Positions 8,309 to 16,708 of a stretch of DNA of 64,000 nt are shown here, one piece after another (the stretch's first letter is position 1; each line of letters begins with the position of its first letter). Source of the stretch: Pseudomonas sp. (GTDB lineage Bacteria; Pseudomonadota; Gammaproteobacteria; Pseudomonadales; Pseudomonadaceae). The stretch covers positions 248,001-312,000 of the forward strand of contig NZ_PEKX01000002.1 of the NCBI RefSeq assembly GCF_002796985.1, read 5' to 3'. Position numbers and translations under genes: made by a program. The notes below the pieces were generated by a model. It did not search any database, was not told where the DNA came from, and saw nothing but the letters and a program-made list of their open reading frames with translations.

Positions 8309-8659
8309 TCAGGCCAGCGCGGCCGCGTAGGCGTCGGGCTTGAAGCCGACCAGGGTGCGACTCCCCAAGTCCAGCACCGGACGCTTGATCATCGACGGCT
8401 GCGCGACCATCAGTTCGATGGCCTTGGCCTGGTCGAGGTCGGCCTTCTGCGCGTCGTCCAGCTTGCGGAAGGTGGTGCCGGCACGGTTCAGGACGGTTTC
8501 CCAACCATGTTCGGCGCACCACTGGCGCAGGTGTTCGCGGTCGATGCCGCTACTCTTGTAGTCGTGGAAGGCGTAGTCGACGCCATGCTCGTCCAGCCAC
8601 ACACGGGCCTTCTTCATGGTGTCGCAAGCCTTGATTCCATACAGCGTCCGCTCACTCAC
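8309..8659 (-). CDS. ArsC/Spx-family reductase-like protein (YffB type)
   Basis: A 116-residue thioredoxin-fold protein of the ArsC/Spx/YffB family. It begins LYGIKACDTMKKA, with one cysteine (C12) and no CxxC, and carries the family motif SMIKRPVL. YffB-type proteins are weakly characterised and have been suggested to be glutathione-dependent thiol reductases; this is not classical arsenate resistance because no ars genes are near. Translation starts at GTG 8659, supported by a perfect AGGAGG 8 nt upstream. It probably heads the unit with the LysE-like gene and dapD, as I recall in P. aeruginosa (PA3664 region). Confidence 0.85.
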   Translation of the reverse strand: MSERTLYGIKACDTMKKARVWLDEHGVDYAFHDYKSSGIDREHLRQWCAEHGWETVLNRAGTTFRKLDDAQKADLDQAKAIELMVAQPSMIKRPVLDLGSRTLVGFKPDAYAAALA

Positions 8660-8831
8660 GGGGCGCTCCTCCTTTTCGATGCATTTTTCAGGCGCGGGAT
8701 TATGCCATTTCCCAGAGCCTTGCGGGACGCCGGCTGGAGGCTGGTCGATTGCAACAGTTTTTTGCCCAAGGCGGGGCTGATCCGGCCCCCGTTGCGGTGC
8801 TTCAATGGAGAGCTGTGCTGGGAGTTCGTCG

Positions 8832-10493
8832 ATGCAAACCGTTTACACCGTGCTCATCCTGCTGCTGGTCGTGGGGGGAACCCGGCTCGCGGCGCAACTG
8901 ATTCCGCTGCCCTTGCCACTGATCCAGATCGCTGCCGGCGCTGCACTGGCGTGGCCGAGCCTGGGGTTGCATGTGGGGCTGGACCCGGAACTGTTCATGT
9001 TCCTGTTCATCCCGCCGCTGCTGTTCGCCGATGGCTGGCGCATGCCCAAGGGCGAGTTCTGGAAAATGCGCTGGCCGATCCTCACTTTGGCCTTCGCCCT
9101 GGTGTTGTTCACCGTGGTCGGTGGCGGCGTGTTCATCCATGTGCTGATCCCGGAGATTCCCTGGGCGGCGGCCTTCGCCCTGGCGGCGGTGCTGTCGCCC
9201 ACCGATGCGCTGGCGGTGTCGGCCATCGCCCAGAATCGACTGCCCAAGCGCCTGATGTACGTGTTGCAGGGCGAGGCGCTGATGAACGATGCGTCGGGCC
9301 TCGTCGCTTTCAAGTTCGCCATCGCGGCGGCCCTGACCGGCACCTTCTCGCTGATGGACGCCAGCCTGAACTTCCTGCTGGTGGCCATCGGCGGCCTGGC
9401 CAGTGGGGTGTTCCTCAGCTGGCTGCTGGGGCGCATCCGCGCCTGGATGATCCGCCGGGGTTGGGATGACCCGGCCACCCACGTGGTGCTGATGCTGCTG
9501 TTGCCCTTCGCCTGCTACATGATCGCTGAGGAACTGGGGGTTTCCGGCATCCTCGCGGCAGTGGCGGCGGGCATGATGCAGAGCTGGGTTGACCTGCTGC
9601 CCCGGCAGACCAACACCCGTCTGCTCAATCGCAGCGTGTGGTCGATGCTGGAATTCACCTTTAACGGCGTAGTGTTCCTGCTGCTGGGGCTGCAGCTGCC
9701 GGACATCGTCAAGTCCGTGGCGCACCATGCCGACGACGTGATGTGGCGCTCGTCGCTGCTGACCTTCTACGTGCTGGCGGTTTTCGCGGTGCTGCTGGCG
9801 CTGCGCTTCGGCTGGGTCTGGTGCTACTGGAAGATATCCGTGCGTTTCGAGCAGTGGTGGGGCATCGAGCTGGGCGGCAAGCCGGGCGAGCCCGTGCTGC
9901 GGCTGTCGGCGATCTCGGCGCTGAGCGGGGTACGCGGGGCGGTAACGCTGGCGGGTGTGCTCTCGGTGCCGCTGCTGCTGCTTGATGGGACGGCGTTCCC
10001 CCAGCGTGACCTGATCATTTTCATCGCCGCTGGGGTGATCCTGGTGTCGCTGCTCGCCGCCACGATTGGCCTGCCGATTCTGCTGCGCGGGCTGCCGGCG
10101 GCCAGTAACGATCAGCGCGAGCTGGAAGTGCAGGCGGTCTGGCGCAAGACCGCGGCCGCGGCGATCCACATGCTCGAAAGCGAGGGGTTGCCCGCCAGCG
10201 AGAGCGGTGACGCAGACGAGACGGCGCGTTTGGCTGAAATGAAGGCCAAGCTCATGGCCGAGTATCGCCACGAGCTGGATTCGGCGCCGGACAGCAAGGA
10301 GGCCCGGGAGCGCGCCCGCGCCCTGGAATTGGCCGATCAGGCGCTACGGATCAAGGCGCTGCGCGCGCAGCGGTTGGAGCTGTACCGGATGCGCCGCGAG
10401 CATGAGATCGATGACGAGACCATGCGCGAAGTGCTGGGAGAGCTGGATAACCAGGAAGCCTGGGTAACCAGCAAGGCGGGGCGCTGGGTGTAA
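8832..10493 (+). CDS. Na+/H+ antiporter, NhaP/YjcE type (CPA1)
   Basis: A 553-residue inner-membrane cation/proton antiporter of the CPA1 family, expected to exchange Na+ (or K+) for protons. Roughly 12 hydrophobic helices span residues 1-410. They include FMFLFIPPLLFADGW, the conserved VLSPTDALAVSAI and GEALMNDASGLVAFK (candidate ion-binding aspartates), and SGVRGAVTLAGVLS. A hydrophilic, helical tail of about 140 residues rich in Glu, Arg and Ala follows and is probably cytoplasmic. ATG 8832 is chosen over an upstream in-frame ATG at 8805 because GGGAG lies 7 nt before it and the first helix then starts at once. It is divergent from the ArsC-like gene across a 170-bp gap. Confidence 0.9.
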   Translation: MQTVYTVLILLLVVGGTRLAAQLIPLPLPLIQIAAGAALAWPSLGLHVGLDPELFMFLFIPPLLFADGWRMPKGEFWKMRWPILTLAFALVLFTVVGGGVFIHVLIPEIPWAAAFALAAVLSPTDALAVSAIAQNRLPKRLMYVLQGEALMNDASGLVAFKFAIAAALTGTFSLMDASLNFLLVAIGGLASGVFLSWLLGRIRAWMIRRGWDDPATHVVLMLLLPFACYMIAEELGVSGILAAVAAGMMQSWVDLLPRQTNTRLLNRSVWSMLEFTFNGVVFLLLGLQLPDIVKSVAHHADDVMWRSSLLTFYVLAVFAVLLALRFGWVWCYWKISVRFEQWWGIELGGKPGEPVLRLSAISALSGVRGAVTLAGVLSVPLLLLDGTAFPQRDLIIFIAAGVILVSLLAATIGLPILLRGLPAASNDQRELEVQAVWRKTAAAAIHMLESEGLPASESGDADETARLAEMKAKLMAEYRHELDSAPDSKEARERARALELADQALRIKALRAQRLELYRMRREHEIDDETMREVLGELDNQEAWVTSKAGRWV

Positions 10494-10512
10494 ACCGGCT
10501 TTGATTGCTTTC

Positions 10513-10591
10513 GTAGGAGCGAGCTTGCTCGCGAACCTGCTTGACTCCGGTGGTCCCGGGCGGCTCGGTTCGCGAGCAAGCTCGCTCCTAC
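10513..10591. repeat. REP-type inverted repeat with 25-bp perfect arms
   Basis: The arms at 10513-10537 and 10567-10591 are perfect reverse complements beginning GTAGGAGCGAGCTTGCTCGC. Each arm also folds on itself (GCGAGC-TT-GCTCGC). It lies between the convergent antiporter and dapC genes. Its core differs from the 4806 and 41544 copies, so it is a second REP subtype. Confidence 0.85.
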
Positions 10592-10607
10592 AGGGAGGCG
10601 TCAGGTT

Positions 10608-10683
10608 GTAGGGCGAATAACCTGGAACAGGTTATCCGCCGGAACCTGCGCGGCGGATAACGCTGGTGCGTTATGCGCCCTAC
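10608..10683. repeat. Nested double-hairpin intergenic repeat
   Basis: Outer arms GTAGGGCG and CGCCCTAC (10608 and 10683 ends) enclose two hairpins, ATAACC-TGGAACA-GGTTAT (10617-10635) and ATAACG-CTGGTG-CGTTAT (10657-10674). The inner pair GTTATCCGCC (10631-10640) and GGCGGATAAC (10652-10661) is also perfectly complementary, so alternative folds exist. It ends 12 bases before the dapC stop. Confidence 0.75.
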
Positions 10684-10695
10684 GAAAGCAAGAGC

Positions 10696-11892
10696 TTAGA
10701 GGCTCTGCACGTAACGCTTGATCCGCTCGGCGGCTTCCACGCATTCCGCCAACGGAGCCACCAGCGCCATGCGTACGCGGTTGGCGCCGGGGTTGTCGCC
10801 GTTCACTTCGCGGGACAGGTAGGAGCCCGGCACCACGGTCACATGCTGCTGGTCGAACAGGCCGCGACAGAACTCGGTGTCGGCGACCGGGGTTTTCGCC
10901 CAGAGGTAGAAGCTGCCGTCCGGGCGCTGCACGTCCAGCACGCCGCCGAGGATGTCCAGCACGGCGTCGAACTTCTCGCGGTAGAGGTCGCGGTTGGCGC
11001 GCACGTGGTCCTCGTCCTTCCAGGCAGCGACGCTGGCCAGTTGGGTCTGAACCGGCATGGCGCAGCCGTGGTAGGTGCGGTACAGGAGGAATTTCTTCAG
11101 CACGTCGGCGTCGCCGGCAACGAAGCCCGAGCGCAGGCCCGGCAGGTTGGAGCGCTTGGACAGGCTGTGGAACACCACGCAACGCTTGAAGTCGCTGCGG
11201 CCCAGCTCGGCGCAGGCGGTCAGCAGGCCGGCTGGCGGGTTCTGCTCGTCGAAGTACAGCTCGCTGTAGCACTCGTCGGCGGCGATCACGAAGTCATGCT
11301 CGTCGGCCAGGGCGATCAGCTTCTTCAGTTCGGTCAGGGGAACCAGCGCGCCGGTGGGGTTGCCCGGTGAGCAGAGGAAAAGAATCTGGCAGCGCGCCCA
11401 GATGTCAGCCGGCACGGCATCGAAGTCCGGGTTGAAGCCGTTGTCTTCCAGGCAGGGCAGGTAGTGTGGCGCTGCGCCGGCGAGCAGGGCTGCGCCTTCG
11501 TAGATCTGATAGAAGGGGTTCGGGCTGATCACCAGGCCGTTGGCGTTGCGGTCAACCACGGTCTGGGTGAAGGCGAACAGCGCTTCACGGGTGCCATTCA
11601 CCGGCAGCACGTGGCGCGCGGCGTCCAGCCAGCCAGCCGGCACCTTGAAGCGGCGTTCGCACCAGGCCGCGATGGCTTCGCGCAGGGCCGGGATGCCCAG
11701 GGTGGTCGGGTAGACGGCCAACTGGTCGAGGCTGTCGCTCAGCGCCTGGGCGACGAAGGCCGGCGAGCGGTGCTTGGGCTCGCCGATGGACAGCGCGATG
11801 GGCTTCAGCTCCGCCGGCGGCTGGGCGCCGGCCAGCAGGGCGCGGAGCTTCTCGAAGGGGTAGGGCTGGAGCGAGTCGAGGGCAGGGTTCAT
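10696..11892 (-). CDS. dapC: Succinyldiaminopimelate transaminase DapC
   Basis: DapC is a PLP-dependent fold-type I aminotransferase that converts N-succinyl-2-amino-6-ketopimelate to N-succinyl-LL-diaminopimelate with glutamate, the step between DapD and DapE. It has 398 residues. Motifs include LSIGEPKHRSP at the N-terminus, LPVNGTREALF, CSPGNPTGA, AADECYSELYFD and the PLP lysine K246 in FHSLSKRSNLPGLRSGF. It follows glnD by 39 bases on the minus strand, so map-glnD-dapC is probably one unit. AAAGAG upstream of ATG 11892 is a fair ribosome-binding site. Confidence 0.93.
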   Translation of the reverse strand: MNPALDSLQPYPFEKLRALLAGAQPPAELKPIALSIGEPKHRSPAFVAQALSDSLDQLAVYPTTLGIPALREAIAAWCERRFKVPAGWLDAARHVLPVNGTREALFAFTQTVVDRNANGLVISPNPFYQIYEGAALLAGAAPHYLPCLEDNGFNPDFDAVPADIWARCQILFLCSPGNPTGALVPLTELKKLIALADEHDFVIAADECYSELYFDEQNPPAGLLTACAELGRSDFKRCVVFHSLSKRSNLPGLRSGFVAGDADVLKKFLLYRTYHGCAMPVQTQLASVAAWKDEDHVRANRDLYREKFDAVLDILGGVLDVQRPDGSFYLWAKTPVADTEFCRGLFDQQHVTVVPGSYLSREVNGDNPGANRVRMALVAPLAECVEAAERIKRYVQSL

Positions 11893-11931
11893 GGCAAGGC
11901 TCTTTCGTTCTGGTTCTGACTGAATAGCGGG

Positions 11932-14631
11932 CTAGATACTGATACGCACCGGCATGGTCTGCTGGCCGCCGTCGGAGAGGATGTCCACCAGGGCGGTTTG
12001 AATCCGCTTGCACAGCTCCGGGTCCGAGAGCGGCTGGTTGTGCGCATCGGTGACGAAGAACACGTCCTCCACGCGCTCGCCCAGGGTGGCGATCTTGGCG
12101 TTCTGTACCGACAGGTCGAAGTCCAGGAACAGCCCGCCGATACGCGCCAGCAGGCCGGGGCGGTCCGGTGCGATGACTTCCAGCACGCTGACCTGGCGGG
12201 CCGCGTCGGTGGAGATGGTCACCAGCGGGGCGAAGGCGAAGTGCTTGAGCTGGCGCGGTACGCGGCGCTGAATGATGGTCGGGTACTCGTCCGGGTCCTT
12301 CAGGGCGTTGACCAGTCCTTCGCGAATTTCAGCGACTCGGGCGGGATTGTTGCCGATCGAGCCGCCATCAGCATCGAGTACTATGTAGGTGTCGAGGGTG
12401 AAGAGGCTCGTGGAAGTGATGATCCGCGCGTCCTGAATGTTCAGATTGAGCTGGTCCATCGCGGCCACGGTCACGGCGAAGAAGTCGTGCTGGTCGCCGG
12501 CATAGATGAAGATTTGCGTACCGCCCTCGAATTCGCGCTGCGCGGTTTCCTTGATCAGCACCAGTGGGGTGCCGTCGTCCGGGTGCTGGAGGATGGCTTC
12601 GGTGTGCCAGGCCACGTCGGCAGCGGTATGGCGAAGGAAGTAGTCGTCGCCCAGCTGGCTCCAGAGCTGCTCGGCGTCGTCCTGGTCGATGCCGCCGCGC
12701 ACCAGAATGTCGATGGCCGCGCTCTGGGTCTGGCGAATCTGCTCTTCGCGGTCGACCGGGTTCTCCAGGCCGCGGCGCAGCGCGCGCTTGGTCTCGGTGT
12801 AGAGCTGGCGCAGCAGGCTGGCGCGCCAGGAGTTCCACAGCGTCGGGTTGGTGGCGTTGATGTCGGCCACGGTGAGTACGTAGAGGTAGTCCAGGTAGGT
12901 CTGGTTGCCCATCAGCTGGGCGAAGTCGTAGATCACCTGCGGGTCGGACAGGTCCTTGCGCTGGGCCGTGGTGGACATGATCAGGTGGTTCTGCACCAGC
13001 CAGGAGACCAGGTTGGTGTCCCACGGCGGCAGCTGGTGACGCTGGCAGAAGTGCTCGGCGTCCACCGCGCCCAGTTCCGAGTGGTCGCCGCCACGGCCCT
13101 TGGCGATGTCGTGGTAGAGGCCGGCGATATAGATCAGCTCCGGCTTGGGCAGGCGCTCCATGATCTTGCTGGCCAGCGGGTACTTCTCCGCCATGTCGGG
13201 GCGGCGCAGTTTGCGCAGGTGCTTGATCAGGTTGAGGGTGTGCGCGTCGACCGTATAGATGTGGAACAGGTCGTGCTGCATCTGCCCGACGATCAGGCCG
13301 AACTCCGGCAGGTATCGGCCGAGGATGCCGTAGCGGTTCATCCGCCGCAGGTTGCGGTGGATGCCTTCCTGGCACTTGAACAGCTCGATGAACAGGCTGG
13401 TGTTGCGGATGTCGTGGCGGAAGTCGTCGTCGATCAGATGTCGGCTGTCGCGCAGCAGGCGGATGGTGTCGGCACGCACGCCCTTGATTTCCGGGTGCTG
13501 GGCCAGCAGCACGAAGATTTCCAGGAGGGCGAACGGCGTGCGCTTGAAGACGTTGGCGTGGGTGACTTCCAGGTAGCCGTCACGCAGTTGGAAGCGACTG
13601 TTGAGCGGCTGGATCTGGCCGTTCTCGCCGGCACGCAGGATCACCTCTTCGAAGTGCTGCATGATCAGGTCGTTCAGCTCGGAAACGGCCATCACTACGC
13701 GGTAGTACTTCTGCATGAAGCGCTCGACGGCCAGCTTGGCGTCATTGCCTTCGTAGCCGAGCAATCCGGCGATACGTCGCTGGTGGTCGAACAGTAGGCG
13801 GTCTTCGGCACGGCCGGCGAGCATGTGCAGGGCGTAGCGGACCTTCCAGAGGAACTCCTGGCTGGAGGCCAGCACCGCGCACTCGCTCTCCACCAGGAAG
13901 CCTTCGCGCACCAGGGCGTGCAGGTTGAGGCTGCCGAAGTGGCGGCGGGCAACCCAGAGCAGCGTCTGCACATCGCGCAGGCCGCCGGGCGAGCCCTTCA
14001 CGTTGGGCTCCAGGTTGTACTCGGTGTCGTTGTATTTGGTGTGGCGGTGAATCTGTTCCTTGCGCTTGGCCAGGTAGAACTGGCCGCTGGGCCACATCTG
14101 CTTTGCGCTGGTGGCTGCGAGCATGCGCTGGCGCAGGCTGTCCGGGCCGGAGATGGTCCGGCATTCCATCAGGTTGGTGACCACGGTGAGGTCGGCGCGC
14201 GCCTCTTCGGCGCACTCGGCCACCGAGCGCACGCTCTGGCCGACTTCCAGGCCGATATCCCAGAGCAGGGTGAGGAAGCCTTCGATGGGCTCGCGGAAGC
14301 TTTCCTGATCCTCGCTGTCGAGCAGAACCAGCAGGTCGATGTCCGAGTGCGGGTGCAATTCACCGCGCCCATAGCCGCCCACGGCGACCAGTGCGATATC
14401 GGCGTCGTCGCCCCAGTCGAAGCGGTTCCAGGCCTGCTGCAGGATCTGGTCGACGACCCAGGCGCGGTCCTCGATCAGCCGGCGAATGTCGCGGCCGCCG
14501 TTGAAGCGGGCGTCGAGCACTTCGTTGGCCTGACGAATGGCCTTCTTGAAGGCAGCGATAGGGCTGGATTTGAGGGCCAGTTCCGCCTGGAACTGCCCAC
14601 GGTCGAACAACTCGGGATCCACCTGCGGCAT
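11932..14631 (-). CDS. glnD: Bifunctional PII uridylyltransferase/uridylyl-removing enzyme GlnD
   Basis: GlnD senses glutamine and uridylylates or deuridylylates PII (GlnB/GlnK), setting nitrogen regulation. The 899 residues show the nucleotidyltransferase site GGYGRGELHPHSDIDLL (D97, D99), an HD hydrolase domain with LYHDIAKGRGGDHSELG near 510, and two C-terminal ACT domains (about 700-780 and 810-890; VLEVIAPDRPGLLARIG). ATG 14631 (MPQVDPELFDRGQF) matches the N-terminus I know from P. aeruginosa GlnD. The frame extends 14 codons further upstream, but that stretch is proline/lysine-rich and not family-like. No glnB gene is in the window. Confidence 0.96.
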   Translation of the reverse strand: MPQVDPELFDRGQFQAELALKSSPIAAFKKAIRQANEVLDARFNGGRDIRRLIEDRAWVVDQILQQAWNRFDWGDDADIALVAVGGYGRGELHPHSDIDLLVLLDSEDQESFREPIEGFLTLLWDIGLEVGQSVRSVAECAEEARADLTVVTNLMECRTISGPDSLRQRMLAATSAKQMWPSGQFYLAKRKEQIHRHTKYNDTEYNLEPNVKGSPGGLRDVQTLLWVARRHFGSLNLHALVREGFLVESECAVLASSQEFLWKVRYALHMLAGRAEDRLLFDHQRRIAGLLGYEGNDAKLAVERFMQKYYRVVMAVSELNDLIMQHFEEVILRAGENGQIQPLNSRFQLRDGYLEVTHANVFKRTPFALLEIFVLLAQHPEIKGVRADTIRLLRDSRHLIDDDFRHDIRNTSLFIELFKCQEGIHRNLRRMNRYGILGRYLPEFGLIVGQMQHDLFHIYTVDAHTLNLIKHLRKLRRPDMAEKYPLASKIMERLPKPELIYIAGLYHDIAKGRGGDHSELGAVDAEHFCQRHQLPPWDTNLVSWLVQNHLIMSTTAQRKDLSDPQVIYDFAQLMGNQTYLDYLYVLTVADINATNPTLWNSWRASLLRQLYTETKRALRRGLENPVDREEQIRQTQSAAIDILVRGGIDQDDAEQLWSQLGDDYFLRHTAADVAWHTEAILQHPDDGTPLVLIKETAQREFEGGTQIFIYAGDQHDFFAVTVAAMDQLNLNIQDARIITSTSLFTLDTYIVLDADGGSIGNNPARVAEIREGLVNALKDPDEYPTIIQRRVPRQLKHFAFAPLVTISTDAARQVSVLEVIAPDRPGLLARIGGLFLDFDLSVQNAKIATLGERVEDVFFVTDAHNQPLSDPELCKRIQTALVDILSDGGQQTMPVRISI

Positions 14632-14682
14632 GGCGGCCTTCCTGATCAATGGCTTAGGGGAGGGCAGGGGCAAGAGGGCGGT

Positions 14683-14724
14683 CGGGCCTGGGCGCTTGGC
14701 GCCAGGCCCGGCAGCTGTGCCGGG
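14683..14724 (-). promoter_or_regulatory. Overlapping hairpins between map and glnD
   Basis: Two strong stems share four bases and cannot form together: CGGGCCTGG/CCAGGCCCG (14683-14691 with 14702-14710) and CCCGGCA/TGCCGGG (14707-14713 with 14718-14724). Neither has a U-tract on the minus strand, so these look like a processing or attenuation region rather than a simple terminator. Confidence 0.5.
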
Positions 14725-14774
14725 CCGGGATTTCTATGTTCTACCCAGCCATCGGCGAGATTGCAAACCGCTTG

Positions 14775-15557
14775 TCAGGCGGAGGTGCGCGGGAAGCTTT
14801 CGTCGTTGCGCAGGGTCAGGATCTCGTAGCCGTCGGCGGTGACCAGCACGGTGTGCTCCCACTGCGCGGACAGCTTGCGGTCCTTGGTGATGGCAGTCCA
14901 GCCGTCGCCCAGCAGGCGGGTTTCCGGGCGGCCCTGGTTGATCATCGGCTCGATGGTGAAGATCATGCCTTCCTTGAGTTCCAGGCCGGTGCCGGCACGG
15001 CCGTAGTGCAGCACCTGGGGCTCCTCGTGGAAGACCTTGCCGATGCCGTGGCCGCAGTACTCGCGCACCACGGAGAAGCCGTTCTTCTCGGCGTACTTCT
15101 GGATCACTTCGCCAATGTCGCCCAGGCGAGCGCCCGGCTTGACCACGTCGATGCCCTTGTACATGCATTCCTGGGTGATCTGGCAGAGGCGATCCGCCCA
15201 TTCCGGGGTCTTGCCGACCGAGAACATCTTGCTGGTGTCGCCGTGGTAGCCGTCCTTGATCACGGTGACATCGATATTGACGATGTCACCTTCCTTGAGC
15301 GGCTTCTCGTTGGGAATGCCATGGCAAACCACATGGTTGATCGAGGTGCAGATGGACTTGGGGAAGCCCTTGTAGTTCAGCGGCGCCGGAATGGCCTTCT
15401 GCACGTTGACGATATAGTCGTGGCAGATGCGGTCCAGTTCGTCGGTGGTGACGCCGGGCTTGACGTGTTCGCCGATCATTTCCAGCACTTCGGCGGCCAG
15501 GCGGCCGGCGACGCGCATTTTCTCGATGTCTTCGGGCGTCTTGAGGGTGACGGTCAT
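14775..15557 (-). CDS. map: Methionine aminopeptidase, type I
   Basis: Map removes the initiator methionine from nascent proteins with small second residues. The 260-residue protein carries the type I metal ligands D96 and D107 (INIDVTVIKDGYHGDTS), H79 in NHVVCHGIP, a third histidine in CGHGIGKVFHEEP, and the two late glutamates in FTIEPMIN and WEHTVLV. AAGAG lies 7 nt before ATG 15557. It is divergent from rpsB across 285 bp, a widely conserved gene arrangement in proteobacteria. Confidence 0.96.
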   Translation of the reverse strand: MTVTLKTPEDIEKMRVAGRLAAEVLEMIGEHVKPGVTTDELDRICHDYIVNVQKAIPAPLNYKGFPKSICTSINHVVCHGIPNEKPLKEGDIVNIDVTVIKDGYHGDTSKMFSVGKTPEWADRLCQITQECMYKGIDVVKPGARLGDIGEVIQKYAEKNGFSVVREYCGHGIGKVFHEEPQVLHYGRAGTGLELKEGMIFTIEPMINQGRPETRLLGDGWTAITKDRKLSAQWEHTVLVTADGYEILTLRNDESFPRTSA

Positions 15558-15670
15558 GCGAATTCTCTTGAGGCGCTGCGAACGCGCGGGTAATGAGAGG
15601 AATACGCAAGTCTATCAGATTCGCGCCCTGCCTTTTAAGCGCGGAGCAGGGCGGTGGATGCCTGTGCGGG

Positions 15671-15842
15671 TTTCGTTGCGGTCAAGGTTGTGGTATAAAG
15701 CGCCCCGCTCTGAAGGCTACGGCCATTTCGGGGCACTAACCCACACATGCATCGACACGATGGCCTGGGTGCCTTTCGACACAGTCGGAGGGTTGGCCGT
15801 TGGGATGCATGGAGGCCTAACCCGACTTATCGAGGAACTATC
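15671..15842 (+). promoter_or_regulatory. rpsB promoter and structured leader
   Basis: A -10 box TATAAA at 15694-15699 with a weak -35 (TTTCGT, 15671-15676, 17-base spacer) would start transcription near 15706, giving a leader of about 135 nt. The leader contains a hairpin at 15784-15826: GGGTTGGCC (15790-15798) pairs with GGCC-T-AACCC (15814-15823), extended by GTC/GAC. It ends just before the rpsB Shine-Dalgarno (GAGG, 15832-15835). E. coli rpsB-tsf is autoregulated by S2 through its leader; by analogy this is the candidate S2 site. Confidence 0.6.
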
Positions 15843-16583
15843 ATGTCCCAAGTCAATATGCGCGATATGCTGAAGGCCGGTGTGCACTTCGGCCACCAGA
15901 CCCGTTACTGGAACCCGAAAATGGGCAAGTTCATTTTCGGCGCGCGTAACAAGATCCACATCATCAACCTCGAAAAAACCCTGCCGATGTTCAACGAGGC
16001 CCTGACCTTCGTTGAGCGCCTGGCCCAGGGCAAGAACAAGATCCTGTTCGTCGGCACCAAGCGTTCCGCCGGCAAGATCGTTCGCGAAGAAGCTGCCCGT
16101 TGCGGCATGCCGTACGTCGACCACCGTTGGCTGGGCGGCATGCTCACCAACTACAAGACCATCCGTCAGTCGATCAAGCGTCTGCGCGAGCTGGAAGTTC
16201 AGTCCCAGGACGGTACTTTCGCCAAGCTGACCAAGAAAGAAGCTCTGATGCGCTCCCGTGATCTGGAAAAACTGGATCGCAGCCTGGGTGGTATCAAGGA
16301 CATGGGCGGCCTGCCGGACGCTCTGTTCGTCGTCGACGTTGACCACGAGCGCATTGCTATCACCGAAGCCAACAAGCTGGGCATCCCGGTCATCGGCATC
16401 GTCGATACCAACAGCAGCCCGGACGGCGTTGACTATGTTATCCCGGGTAACGACGACGCCATCCGCGCCGTTCAGCTGTACCTGGGCTCGATGGCTGAAG
16501 CTGTCCTGCGCGGCAAGAATGCCGGCGGCGTGACGGCTGACGAGTTCGTCGAAGAAGCACCGGCCGAATCCGCCGAAGGCTGA
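15843..16583 (+). CDS. rpsB: 30S ribosomal protein S2
   Basis: S2 is a late-assembling protein of the small subunit that binds 16S rRNA and helps place S1. The 246 residues begin SQVNMRDMLKAGVHFGHQTRYWNPKM, split here as the family N-terminus MRDMLKAGVHFGHQ and the RYWNPKMGKFIFGAR segment, and continue with FVGTKRSAGKIVREEA and RWLGGMLTN. ATG 15843 has GAGG 7 nt upstream; the longer open frame from 15747 is leader sequence. It is followed by a terminator-like hairpin and then tsf, the conserved rpsB-tsf order. Confidence 0.98.
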   Translation: MSQVNMRDMLKAGVHFGHQTRYWNPKMGKFIFGARNKIHIINLEKTLPMFNEALTFVERLAQGKNKILFVGTKRSAGKIVREEAARCGMPYVDHRWLGGMLTNYKTIRQSIKRLRELEVQSQDGTFAKLTKKEALMRSRDLEKLDRSLGGIKDMGGLPDALFVVDVDHERIAITEANKLGIPVIGIVDTNSSPDGVDYVIPGNDDAIRAVQLYLGSMAEAVLRGKNAGGVTADEFVEEAPAESAEG

Positions 16584-16587
16584 TTCC

Positions 16588-16639
16588 AGGACGTCCAGAC
16601 GTCCTACGGTGAGCAGGAAGGGGGCTAGGCCCCCTTTTT
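16588..16639 (+). terminator. Hairpin plus intrinsic terminator between rpsB and tsf
   Basis: AGGACGT-CCAG-ACGTCCT at 16588-16605 is followed by AAGGGGGC-TAG-GCCCCCTT at 16618-16636 and TTTTT to 16639. The second is a good intrinsic terminator, so part of the rpsB transcription should stop here. tsf is then reached by read-through or from a promoter of its own. Confidence 0.8.
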
Positions 16640-16708
16640 GCCACCCCGAGAATTCCGCCCGGGTATCCGGGCGATCTGGTTTTGAGAGCAACTCAAGAGG
16701 ATTTCGAA

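Noticed and set aside
8802..10271. Minus-strand open frame opposite the Na+/H+ antiporter
   Set aside because: Gln/His/Arg-rich antisense frame; the plus strand shows a full membrane-protein hydropathy pattern.
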